DNA from: Aliiroseovarius sp. Z3
GTDB lineage: Bacteria; Pseudomonadota; Alphaproteobacteria; Rhodobacterales; Rhodobacteraceae
DNA length: 64,000 bases
Assembly: GCF_029105185.1 (NCBI RefSeq)
Contig: NZ_JAFMZK010000004.1
Location: forward strand, 62,001 to 126,000
Direction: 5' to 3'
Shown: piece by piece, positions 25,801 to 34,218 of the stretch
Layout of the letters: each line of letters opens with the position of its first letter
Position numbering within the stretch: the stretch's first letter is position 1
Position numbers and translations under genes: made by a program
Notes under the pieces: model-generated
Database searches by the model: none
What the model was told of the DNA's origin: nothing
What the model saw: the letters and a program-made list of their open reading frames with translations, nothing else

Positions 25801-26110
25801 GAAATCGCGAGTGGCCGCAGCTTTCAGGAAATAATCACATATTTGCTGCAAACATGGCTGAATGTGTGACCTGCGTCACAAGTTTTGACGCATTTGATGG
25901 TTATACACAGAACTGGAAGCGCTGAAGGCCCTAACACAAAAGGTTTTTTAGCACGATAACTTAGCAAGGTATCGCTTTGGGTGGCCGCTTCGCGGCGTTG
26001 GAGCGACATTAAGTCCCGGCATATGCCGGACATTTCCGGGGTGCTTCCGCCTGACAGATGACGGTCGGGTAGGGCTACATCAATTTTGGTGGCCGTGAGT
26101 GGTGAAGGCG
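25801..26110. other. Intergenic region, 310 nt
   Basis: This gap lies between the convergent Crp/Fnr and cyclase/ATPase genes. I find no coding sequence or RNA gene. The only regular structure is a perfect 14-nt palindrome CCGGCATATGCCGG (26016-26029), of unknown meaning. Confidence 0.5.
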
Positions 26111-28993
26111 CTACGTCAGCTCCGGGTTGTCCGACCCGGAGGCGCCGACCGCCCCTCTTTCTATTTCTTCACGGATCGCTTCGAAACGGGACGACCATTC
26201 ACGTTCGCCGCGTGTTTCGATCATCTCTGAGGCTTGTTGGATCAGGTTTCGTGCATCTTCAATATCGCCCTGCGCGGCCTTCATCTTCGCCAACACCGCA
26301 TTATAAAATGGTAGGTTCAACTGGGCGCCTATGGCGCTGGCGTGGCTGATGTAACCTTCGAACTCCGGCGCAGCATCAAGATTGCCGTCGTAAACTCTCA
26401 GCAGAGATTGCCACAACCGCCCGATCAATGACCAAAATCCAGCGTTCTGTTCATCTGCAATCTCTATTCCGGTCTGAATTTCAGAGAAGGCAAGCGGCAG
26501 GTGGCCGCCTTCGAAAAAGGCCTGCGCCCCGAAGATATGAATCCAAGGCAATTGGGTTGTCGCGCCGATCAGGTTCAAATGGCTCTTCGCCGCCTCGATC
26601 GCGGCCACGGCACCGTCCTTGTCGCCTTTGCGAATAAGTATATGCGCATCTGCCGACAGGACGGACGCCAGCGGGTCCGCGCCAATTTCGACAAACAGCA
26701 TCCCGTGGTCTTCGGTGCGATAAAGTTTCTTCAATGCGTTGCTGCTGTATTCCGCAGCCTCGAAATCTCCGGAATACAGTTCTTGAGCCGTCTTATTGAC
26801 CAGCCACAGGACAGAGAGTTCGTCAGGCCCGTCCTTGGCCATCTTCGCCATTTGGTCAACCAGTTCACGGCTGGCACGGACTTCACCGCTGATGATGCGG
26901 TGCGCGAACAAGCCATAGAGCGTGATCATCCGTTGTCGGTTGGTGCCCTTGGCATAGCTGACAGCGCTTTCCAGCTTCTTGTAGCTGTCCAGGACGGTCG
27001 GATGTGAGAATCCCAGCCGCTGTACCAACGCGCTGGCGAGCAGCGAAAGAACCGGAAGATACTCGTCGCGTGCAACGTCTTTCCCCTTCGCCTGCTTCTC
27101 CATATCCTTTTGCGCACTGTCCAGATACTTGATGGCGGGATCGAAGTTTGCCGCCATGAGCATTCGGATACCCGCAGCGATACAGGCAGACGGGATCTGG
27201 TCATGAGCTTTTGCAGCCAGAATGTGGTCGGCAAGAAGCTCTGGCAGACGGGCAACAAGATCCGGATCTTTCTGACGTAGCTGATCGGCAAACTGCAAAT
27301 GAAGGGCGCGGCGGCGTTTGCCAGGCAGCATTTCATAGGCAGCGTCGCGTAAAAGGATGTGATCAAAGGTCAGTCCATCCCGCCGCTTGTGTAGAACTCC
27401 GTTGATGGTCAGCACTCGCAGTTCGTCCTCGATACTGCTGCGGTCAGGTAGCAGAAAGCCCGCATGTTCAGGATCAACAACGCGTCCAAGAACCGACAGG
27501 CATTGCACCACATCCTTCAAAGGACCAAGCCCGTTGATGATGGCCTGAAAGGTTGCTTCGATGGTTTGGGGCAGGGGCCGTTTACCGGCTTGATTGCCCA
27601 GCTGGCGGGCGCGTTCTGCAAGGGCCAACAGAAACAGCGGGTTGCCTTCTGCGCCGGAAATGATGTTGCGTCGCGTTTCGTCCGTCAGCTCTGCATAAGC
27701 GGAAAGTGCCACATATGCCGCTGCATCAGACAATGGCTGAAGGTCGATGGCGTGTATGTCAGTTTCTTCGATCAGCGCGGTCATCTGTTCGCAGCGTCGG
27801 CTGGTGATGATCATCCGGTTTGCGAAATCCGGATCGTCGATCAGATTACGCAGGACGGCGGCGCTTTCTTCATCGACCCAATGGAAGTCGTCGAATGCCA
27901 AAGCCGCTTTGTTATGCTGCGCAATTTTCTTTAGGGCCTCGGTCATCAAGGCGATCCGATGTGCCTTTTGTTGTTCCGGTGGAAGGGGCACGGGCGTCGC
28001 GTCATGCAGACCCAAAACGGATGCCATCAAATTCAGGTCTTGGTCACTTGGGGCGATGCCAATGCCCGACAGGTCAGCCTGCAACGTGGCCGAGGTCGAG
28101 GTGTCGGTCAGCGAAAGCTCGTTTCGCACGGCTTCAACAACAGGGAGAAGCGCCGTTTGGCTGAGGTTGGCGCGTGCGTAAAGGCTGATGACCGGTGTTG
28201 GATCAAGCCGGTGGTCCAGTTCGCTTAATACCGCTGATTTGCCGATCCCGGCAGGTCCAACCAGTGCGAAGGTTTTCGCCGTACCTCCCATGAGGACTGA
28301 CAGTTCGCTCTCGCGCTCAAGAAGCGCCCGACCCGTGTCTGGCTGCTCAAGAAACGTGAAACCGGATACGCCGATTACATCAACGGGTTGGTCGATGCCT
28401 TTCAGCAGAAGTTGATCGTGCGACGTGATTTCGACGTCTGCCAGCCGGGACAGGAATGATTGTGTTTCCCCCGAGATGACGACGCCGCCGGTGGGGGCTT
28501 GTTCCTGCAGGCGGGCCGCGCGATTCACATGCAATCCGGCCAGCTGCGGAAACAGAGTGCCGGATTGACCGACCCGGCACATGACCTGACCGCTGTCGAT
28601 CCCGACCCGGACATTCTGTCCATGCAGTTTTCCCGGTGCGTTTTTTGCAATGGACAGGCCTGCGGCAATGGCTGAAAGCGCGGAATCTTCCCCGTCATGG
28701 CCCAGCCCGAAACACGACAGCACACCATCGCCGTAGCGTTGCAAGACAGTGCCGCGATATGTGGTGACAACGTCGCTGACCAATGCGTGAAAAGCTGCGA
28801 TAGTGTCGTCGTAATCCTCAATCTCGGCTGAACTTGCAAAGGCGGTCGACCCGACCAGATCGATAAACTGGATCGTCAGAACGCGCAGCTCGGGGTTTTG
28901 CGCATCCAGAACCGCTTCTGCACCACAATTTCCACAGAATTTCGCGCCCTGGGCCAAAGGCTCGGAGCAGACCAAGCAATTTTTTACCTGCAT
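26111..28993 (-). CDS. Class III adenylate/guanylate cyclase-AAA ATPase-TPR signalling protein
   Basis: A 960-residue multi-domain protein. Residues 6-23 form a zinc ribbon (C6, C9, C20, C23). Residues 37-210 are a class III nucleotide cyclase domain with metal-binding Asp in FIDLVGST (D45) and RYGDGV (D89). A STAND/AAA-type ATPase follows with Walker A GPAGIGKS (246-253) and Walker B-like ALAFDDFHWVDEE, then a long helical TPR-like region to the C terminus. This architecture is that of ATP-driven signalling hubs. The ATG at 28993 is chosen: its GAGG ribosome site overlaps the stop codon of the upstream oxidoreductase gene, so the two are translationally coupled. cAMP or cGMP product not determinable. 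Confidence 0.88.
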   Translation of the reverse strand: MQVKNCLVCSEPLAQGAKFCGNCGAEAVLDAQNPELRVLTIQFIDLVGSTAFASSAEIEDYDDTIAAFHALVSDVVTTYRGTVLQRYGDGVLSCFGLGHDGEDSALSAIAAGLSIAKNAPGKLHGQNVRVGIDSGQVMCRVGQSGTLFPQLAGLHVNRAARLQEQAPTGGVVISGETQSFLSRLADVEITSHDQLLLKGIDQPVDVIGVSGFTFLEQPDTGRALLERESELSVLMGGTAKTFALVGPAGIGKSAVLSELDHRLDPTPVISLYARANLSQTALLPVVEAVRNELSLTDTSTSATLQADLSGIGIAPSDQDLNLMASVLGLHDATPVPLPPEQQKAHRIALMTEALKKIAQHNKAALAFDDFHWVDEESAAVLRNLIDDPDFANRMIITSRRCEQMTALIEETDIHAIDLQPLSDAAAYVALSAYAELTDETRRNIISGAEGNPLFLLALAERARQLGNQAGKRPLPQTIEATFQAIINGLGPLKDVVQCLSVLGRVVDPEHAGFLLPDRSSIEDELRVLTINGVLHKRRDGLTFDHILLRDAAYEMLPGKRRRALHLQFADQLRQKDPDLVARLPELLADHILAAKAHDQIPSACIAAGIRMLMAANFDPAIKYLDSAQKDMEKQAKGKDVARDEYLPVLSLLASALVQRLGFSHPTVLDSYKKLESAVSYAKGTNRQRMITLYGLFAHRIISGEVRASRELVDQMAKMAKDGPDELSVLWLVNKTAQELYSGDFEAAEYSSNALKKLYRTEDHGMLFVEIGADPLASVLSADAHILIRKGDKDGAVAAIEAAKSHLNLIGATTQLPWIHIFGAQAFFEGGHLPLAFSEIQTGIEIADEQNAGFWSLIGRLWQSLLRVYDGNLDAAPEFEGYISHASAIGAQLNLPFYNAVLAKMKAAQGDIEDARNLIQQASEMIETRGEREWSSRFEAIREEIERGAVGASGSDNPELT

Positions 28994-29000
28994 GACATCC

Positions 29001-31913
29001 TCAATCGTTGCGCCTGACCCAGGACCGTGCCTCTGCCGCATGTCTGACGCGGCGGCTGTCCAACGGGTTGGTCATGGACCACGAGCACCAGATGCGGAAT
29101 GCGCCAGGAAGCCCCATGCCGCGATGATCCAATAAGGGTCCGACATCCATGCTTGTGTCGGGAAAGCCATCCGCGCTGGGATCCGAGACCGAAACCTCGC
29201 CAGTGACCGGCGCAACATAGGATCGGTCCAGCTGCAAATCGAAAGCGTTATAGAACATACGACCGCGGGCATTTCGGGTCACGAAGGTCATGTCCAGAAG
29301 GTCCGATATGGCTCCGTGGGCTGCATGGCCGGAGAGGGCGACCGGATCGCGATGCTGCTGGGCACAGAAATCGATGGACAATCCGTCCGCATTCGTGGCG
29401 GTGAAGCGGGTGTTCTCGACATTGATATCAGCTTCGGATTTCGGCATCGCATAGAAAAACTTGCCCGCAAAGATGGCCGAAGAATTGTTGACGTAAAGCC
29501 GCCGTGGATACAGAAGCGGCGCCGCTCGCCCCTCGTCCGTATGCGTATAGGGGATGGCGAATGTCGCTTCGCCATAGGGGCGCATTGCCAAGAAGTTCGG
29601 AATGAACGACCCGCGCACATTGTGATAGCTGCAAAAAGACATGCCAACCGGGTGATAACCCGGCCGCACCATTGGGCAGTGGCCCAGATGGATACCGTCG
29701 GGCAGCATTGCCGCCACTTCATCACGAGGTCGTTCATAGAAGAAGAACACGCCCGTCATCTCGCCCCGTGCAAAGAACGGGGTCAGCGGCCAGGAGGTTC
29801 CGGAAATCGAGTTCGTCTGAAACATCGCCTTTTCAGGCAGGGTGTTTTCGCGCGGGATATCGTCAGCGCCGACATTGGGAAGCTCGACCCCGGTGATGGC
29901 CGATGCACAGGCGATCCCGGACATTGTGGCCCCCTCAACGCAGCCTGCGTTCAGCCCGCAACGGGTCCAGTCCCCTGCAAGATACAAGTTGGAAAACCCG
30001 CTCTCGGATGGGGCGAGGCGATGATAGACACTGTTGGTAACAGAGAGAACATAGCGTTCAGACCCATACATGTTGACGCGCGAATATACTGCCGCCTCGG
30101 GGCTTTGATAGAAAAGCCCCTTGTCGAACTTGCCGCGTTTCTTGGCCTTGGGCCATATGTCCGGCAGGTCTTTGTCCATCCATGTTGCGACATGGCTGTC
30201 GAACTCATCCAATGTTTCTCCATCCAGCGCAGGTGCACAGAAATACGAGATCGACGTGGGGCCGGGATCGGGCCAGGCCTCGTGTGGGATCAGGTGGGAC
30301 ATGTCTGCCCAGGTGTCCAACGGTTCGGCAAATCCGGTGATGATCGTCCGCATCGGGGAAGGGGGGATTGCCTTAGGATTGTTGTGGGCTTCTACCTGAC
30401 CGTCCCATCCCAAGTCCTTGGCGGACTTGGTCAGCCAAAGCTGTGCGGCGTGGGTTCCAACAGTTTTCACCCTGTCCAGCATGAGGCGCCAACGGTCTGA
30501 CGCCGCCGACAACTCGCGCGTCATGTATGGCAGAGACCCCAGCGACGCCCCCAACAGAACGATGTCGAAATCCTTGCCGCGTTCCAACACGAATGGTGCG
30601 CCGGTAGGCGGCGATTTTTCGCATTCGAAATCGACGCCCCGCGCCTTCAGCTTTGCGCCGTCCACAAGTTGCGACCAAAGCGGCTCGGACGGCCAGCAGG
30701 GCAGGCCGCCGACATCGACCAATGGCTGGTAAGGCCCCGATTTCACCTCGGCCTGACGGACCATTGACAGGCGATCGACACGGGTGCCGCTGTCGTTCAA
30801 ATGCAGATCGCGGGCCGCACAGAAAAACTCGAACTTAACGCCCAAGGCAGAAAGTACTTGATAGTAGGGGCCGAAAATCGTGTCTCCCATCCCGGCCTGC
30901 ATCTTGTGAAAGATCGACGTGGAGTAGGTGAAAATCAGGCGCGACATGGCGCGGATCGCGGTGCCTGCACCGGTGTCCCCCTGCCGATCCGTGTTGCCTT
31001 GCGGAAAGCCGAACACGAAGTCATAGCAGCCACGAATGGCAACCCAATCCAGTGCCTGATCGCTTGCGTTGTTCATTCGCAACCAGTCTGTGAACTCCCA
31101 CTGATCAAGCACATCATAGCCGCTGGTGAACGTGTCGGACCCAACGACCCCGCGCATATAGGCCAGTCCGATATCCACCAGATAAAGGCCGCGGCGTTTT
31201 GCGTCGTCTTGCAGGTTTTCAGGCGTTTCCATCGCATGGACGGCGTTCTGCGCGTCAATGATGAAGTCCAGAAGGATGTTCGTATCGCGCGCGGAGTGCT
31301 TTGCCGGGTTAGCGGGCATTGCCGTCACATGGCGGTGAATGGCCTGATGATGGTCAAGCAGACCGGACGGAAGCGCGATCCCCAACTGGTGATGAGGGCC
31401 GTCTTCCAGCTCGCCTTTCTTCATGAACTCGATGACGATCTCGAGGATGCGCATCATCATCTGGAACGGGCCGGGGACTTTGGTTTCGGAACCCGGCTGT
31501 TTGGTGTTGCCGGGCAGGTCAATCACCCATGGGCGCCATTGGTTGTCATCCAGGGCCGTGGTCGGAACGCGTTCGGCCAGGAACAGGTGGGACAGGGGTT
31601 TGAAGGCCTTGTCCATCGTGCCGAGTGGATCGCTTGCTTTGCGAAGCCCCAGCTCGACCAACTGTTCATAGCAACGTCGCATGTTGCGAAAGGCGTTGTC
31701 ATAGAAACCCGCCCATACATGCAAACCGTGTTCTTCGATCCTTTGACCAAACTCGGCATTGCGACCGCTGGCACCTTTGCCTCCGTTGCGCCATCCCATT
31801 TGGTAAATCGTGATGTCGTATTTCTTGTCCCAGTCCGGCGTTTGCGTGATGGCATATACTGCCGTAATCGCACCTACACCGCCGCCAATCACGGCAATCT
31901 TCTGTTTGGCCAT
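29001..31913 (-). CDS. FAD-dependent oxidoreductase fused to acetoacetate-decarboxylase-like domain
   Basis: A 970-residue fusion. Residues 1-690 form a flavin amine-oxidase/phytoene-desaturase-like oxidoreductase: dinucleotide motif IAVIGGGVGAITAVYA at 6-21, MGWRNGGKGASGRN, and the C-terminal FAD contact LYLAGDWTRCGLNAGCVEGA. Residues about 697-970 resemble acetoacetate decarboxylase (FARGEMTGVFFFYERPRDEVAAMLPDG, GKFFYAMPKSEADI); K825 in AMPKS occupies the place of the Schiff-base Lys, while the neighbouring second Lys of the usual PKK is Ser. Start choice is between ATGs at 31919 and 31913. The substrate is unknown; a redox step followed by decarboxylation or hydrolysis of a ketone-like product is an inference. 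Confidence 0.82.
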   Translation of the reverse strand: MAKQKIAVIGGGVGAITAVYAITQTPDWDKKYDITIYQMGWRNGGKGASGRNAEFGQRIEEHGLHVWAGFYDNAFRNMRRCYEQLVELGLRKASDPLGTMDKAFKPLSHLFLAERVPTTALDDNQWRPWVIDLPGNTKQPGSETKVPGPFQMMMRILEIVIEFMKKGELEDGPHHQLGIALPSGLLDHHQAIHRHVTAMPANPAKHSARDTNILLDFIIDAQNAVHAMETPENLQDDAKRRGLYLVDIGLAYMRGVVGSDTFTSGYDVLDQWEFTDWLRMNNASDQALDWVAIRGCYDFVFGFPQGNTDRQGDTGAGTAIRAMSRLIFTYSTSIFHKMQAGMGDTIFGPYYQVLSALGVKFEFFCAARDLHLNDSGTRVDRLSMVRQAEVKSGPYQPLVDVGGLPCWPSEPLWSQLVDGAKLKARGVDFECEKSPPTGAPFVLERGKDFDIVLLGASLGSLPYMTRELSAASDRWRLMLDRVKTVGTHAAQLWLTKSAKDLGWDGQVEAHNNPKAIPPSPMRTIITGFAEPLDTWADMSHLIPHEAWPDPGPTSISYFCAPALDGETLDEFDSHVATWMDKDLPDIWPKAKKRGKFDKGLFYQSPEAAVYSRVNMYGSERYVLSVTNSVYHRLAPSESGFSNLYLAGDWTRCGLNAGCVEGATMSGIACASAITGVELPNVGADDIPRENTLPEKAMFQTNSISGTSWPLTPFFARGEMTGVFFFYERPRDEVAAMLPDGIHLGHCPMVRPGYHPVGMSFCSYHNVRGSFIPNFLAMRPYGEATFAIPYTHTDEGRAAPLLYPRRLYVNNSSAIFAGKFFYAMPKSEADINVENTRFTATNADGLSIDFCAQQHRDPVALSGHAAHGAISDLLDMTFVTRNARGRMFYNAFDLQLDRSYVAPVTGEVSVSDPSADGFPDTSMDVGPLLDHRGMGLPGAFRIWCSWSMTNPLDSRRVRHAAEARSWVRRND

Positions 31914-31986
31914 CCCCATGTCCTTGTTATTATAAGAAAACCCGTCTCGTTGTGGCATTCTGTTGGTGCCAGACAGCTCTCCTTCT

Positions 31987-32029
31987 GGTTAATTTCTACA
32001 TTAACACTCGGTTAATTTCTACGTTAACG
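31987..32029. promoter_or_regulatory. Tandem palindromic operators upstream of oxidoreductase operon
   Basis: Two near-identical 20-nt units (31987-32006 and 32010-32029, period 23 bp) each contain an inverted repeat, GTTAAT-N6-ATTAAC in the first and GTTAAT-N6-GTTAAC in the second. They lie 74-116 nt before the start of the oxidoreductase gene on the minus strand. This is what a binding site for a pair of dimeric regulators on one DNA face looks like; the nearby MarR-type regulator is one candidate. Confidence 0.55.
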
Positions 32030-32318
32030 ATTTCCGTAAACGCGAATATCGAGCATGCAGACAGGGCGAAGGGCTGACTGATCTTTTTTGTTTTATGCGT
32101 GTCAATCGCGGCGCTGTTTGGGCCAAATCTAGTAAAAGTTGCGAAGGTTTTGACTTAATATCTCGAGGCGAGAGTGACGTCTTCCCAAGGCCCGGCTTGG
32201 TGCGCCACCGGTAAATCTGAACTCGTGCCGTGTTCCCGGTGTCCCTATTGCAAGTTAACGGTTGAACAAGGTCGCCGTCGCTTTTCTTATGTCAGGAACA
32301 TGAGTTCAAGGAGCATTG
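32030..32318. other. Intergenic region upstream of MarR gene
   Basis: The rest of the 405-nt divergent gap between the oxidoreductase and MarR-type genes holds no gene that I can support. A GTTAAC motif recurs at about 32254, within 70 nt of the MarR start, which weakly links that gene to the tandem palindromes. Confidence 0.4.
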
Positions 32319-32771
32319 ATGTCCAAACCGTCAAAAGGGCCGACTGAGGCCAAGCTGCCACCGACCAGCCGTTCCCTTCCGATTGCGTTGATTCGTGCCC
32401 GCGAGAAGGTTATGGGGCCGGTGCGCGAGATGCTCGCTCCGATAGGTATCACCGAGCAACAATGGCGCATTCTTCGCGTATTGTCAGAGCACGGTCGACA
32501 GGATGCGACGCATCTGGGCGAGCGGACCGGTCTGCTTCTACCCAGTCTGACGCGGATTATTCAGTCGATGGTTGAAAACGGGTTCGTGACGCGCACGCAG
32601 GATACATCTGACCGGCGACGACAACTGCTCGCGATTACGGCGGCGGGGCAGCAGATTATCGACGACAATCTGAAACAGGCTGGGCAGATTGCGGACAGCT
32701 ATGTGCGCCACCTTGGGCGGGAACAATACGAAGCGTTGTTGGACGCGTTAGAGCAGCTCGAGAGTTTATAA
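32319..32771 (+). CDS. MarR/HpaR-type transcriptional regulator
   Basis: A 150-residue winged-helix regulator similar to HpaR (regulator of homoprotocatechuate genes): SLPIALIRAREKVMGPVREMLAPIGITEQQWRILRVLSEHG, DATHLGERTGLLLPSLTRIIQSMVENGFV and DTSDRRRQLLAIT, the MarR wing. AAGGAG lies five nt before the ATG at 32319. No hpa catabolic genes are next to it. It is divergent from the FAD oxidoreductase/cyclase operon, which is its most likely target, and the same family occurs again at 60910. Confidence 0.88.
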   Translation: MSKPSKGPTEAKLPPTSRSLPIALIRAREKVMGPVREMLAPIGITEQQWRILRVLSEHGRQDATHLGERTGLLLPSLTRIIQSMVENGFVTRTQDTSDRRRQLLAITAAGQQIIDDNLKQAGQIADSYVRHLGREQYEALLDALEQLESL

Positions 32772-32833
32772 CACATAGAAAAGAGATGATTACGTTTGCG
32801 GATATATTGGGGCATCAGTAGGGGTGATAAATC

Positions 32834-32876
32834 TGATAAAAAAAATCAGGAATGCTTTACCTGACTAAAAAACTCA
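32834..32876 (+). promoter_or_regulatory. Two TGA-N9-TCA boxes upstream of imelysin gene (iron-type operator)
   Basis: Two copies of TGA-N9-TCA lie at 32834-32848 (within CTGATAAAAAAAATCAG) and 32862-32876 (within CTGACTAAAAAACTCAT), 28 bp apart and 37-79 nt before the imelysin start. TGA-N9-TCA is the core of RirA/iron-responsive boxes in alphaproteobacteria. Iron repression of the imelysin gene is inferred. Confidence 0.55.
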
Positions 32877-32913
32877 TCTATAGCGAGCCGGAACACAGAA
32901 AAACGAGGGCTCC

Positions 32914-34164
32914 ATGTTTCGAACGACGCTTTTCACAACCACAGCACTTATTTGCTGTACCGTTTTTGCACAGGCATCCACGCCGGAAGACATCCTGAAA
33001 AACTATGCTGATATCGCGCAGGCCGGGTATGAAGACAGCCTTGCCCTTGCGCAAAAACTGAACACTGCGGTTGATGCGCTTCTGGCGTCTCCGACCGATG
33101 CCAACTTGGCAGCGGCCAAGGCGGCTTGGCTGGCCGCCCGCGTTCCCTATCAGCAGACCGAGGCGTTTCGGTTCGGCAACCCGTCGGTCGATGAATGGGA
33201 AGGCAAGGTGAATGCTTGGCCGCTGGACGAAGGTCTGATTGACTATGTGTCTGCCGACCTGGGTGCCAACGATGAAAACCCCTTCTCGACTGCAAACGTC
33301 ATTGCGAACCCCGAACTAACCGTGGCGGGCGCAACAATTGATGCCGCTGAGATCACACCCGCCCTTCTGGAAAGCCTGCACGAGGTCGAAGGGATCGAGG
33401 CCAACGTGGCAACCGGCTATCACGCCATCGAATTCCTGCTCTGGGGGCAAGATCTGTCCGGCACCGATCATGGTGCTGGCCAGCGTCCCGTGACCGATTT
33501 CGATACGGCCAACTGCACCGGTGGCAACTGCGATCGACGCGCGGCGTATCTGAAGGCAGCAACTGATCTGCTGATCGCGGACCTTCAGGACGCAGTGGCC
33601 AACTGGTCCGAAGGCGGGCAGGGGCGCACTGATGCGACCGCAGATGCAAGCCGGGGCATTGTCATGGCCTTCACGGGGTTGGGCAGCCTTTCTTATGGCG
33701 AACAGGCCGGCGAGCGGATGAAGCTGGGCCTGCTGCTGAACGACCCGGAAGAAGAACATGACTGCTTCTCGGACAACACCCACAATTCGCATTACTTCGA
33801 CGGGTTGGGCATTCGCAATGTCTATACCGGGCGCTACGTGCGGGTCGATGGTTCGGTTGTGGAAGGGCCGTCCCTGTATGATCTGGTGAAGGAACAGGAC
33901 GAAACGTTGGCCAACAACCTGTTGGGTGACATGGATAAAACCATGGTCGCGCTGGGCGATATCCGCACCGCCGCCGAGGCAGGCACCTCCTACGATCAGA
34001 TGTTGGGCGCGGGGCATCCGGGCGGGGCATTGGTGCAGAACGCGATTGACCATCTGGTTGCGCAGACCCGCAACATCGAACGCGCCGTGGCGCTGGTCGG
34101 GGCTGACGGCGTGACGATCGAAGGATCGGACAGCCTGGACAACCCGAACGCCGTGTTCGAGTAA
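32914..34164 (+). CDS. Imelysin family periplasmic protein (M75-like, iron-related)
   Basis: A 416-residue exported protein (signal peptide to about AQA/STPE, residue 21-22). It has two helical imelysin repeats and the GxHxxE motif as GYHAIE (residues 168-173), plus WGQDLSGTDHGAGQRPVTDF, which are family hallmarks. Imelysin/ICMP proteins bind iron and act in its uptake. Usually a di-heme thiol oxidoreductase gene and a second imelysin follow; here the gene stands alone, ending in a strong terminator. The two upstream TGA-N9-TCA boxes support iron control. Confidence 0.9.
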   Translation: MFRTTLFTTTALICCTVFAQASTPEDILKNYADIAQAGYEDSLALAQKLNTAVDALLASPTDANLAAAKAAWLAARVPYQQTEAFRFGNPSVDEWEGKVNAWPLDEGLIDYVSADLGANDENPFSTANVIANPELTVAGATIDAAEITPALLESLHEVEGIEANVATGYHAIEFLLWGQDLSGTDHGAGQRPVTDFDTANCTGGNCDRRAAYLKAATDLLIADLQDAVANWSEGGQGRTDATADASRGIVMAFTGLGSLSYGEQAGERMKLGLLLNDPEEEHDCFSDNTHNSHYFDGLGIRNVYTGRYVRVDGSVVEGPSLYDLVKEQDETLANNLLGDMDKTMVALGDIRTAAEAGTSYDQMLGAGHPGGALVQNAIDHLVAQTRNIERAVALVGADGVTIEGSDSLDNPNAVFE

Positions 34165-34187
34165 CACGTCGAAACTGACAGAACCGG

Positions 34188-34218
34188 AAAGGGCAGGCGT
34201 TGCGCGTCTGCCCTTTTT
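34188..34218. terminator. Bidirectional terminator
   Basis: The stem AAAGGGCAGGCG with CGTCTGCCCTTT (one mismatch or G-T pair near the loop) is followed by T runs on both strands. It separates the convergent imelysin and CaiB-type genes and can serve both. Confidence 0.85.

Noticed and set aside
26016-26029. Palindrome CCGGCATATGCCGG as a regulatory site
   Set aside because: It lies in a gap between convergent gene ends, where no promoter is expected, and a single short palindrome is not informative.
29316-30500. 394-codon plus-strand open frame within the FAD oxidoreductase gene
   Set aside because: Antisense to a strongly supported gene; no motif and no ribosome site.
32319-34164. MarR gene and imelysin gene as one operon
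   Set aside because: They are 142 nt apart with two iron-type boxes and an AT-rich promoter region between them, so separate transcription is more likely.
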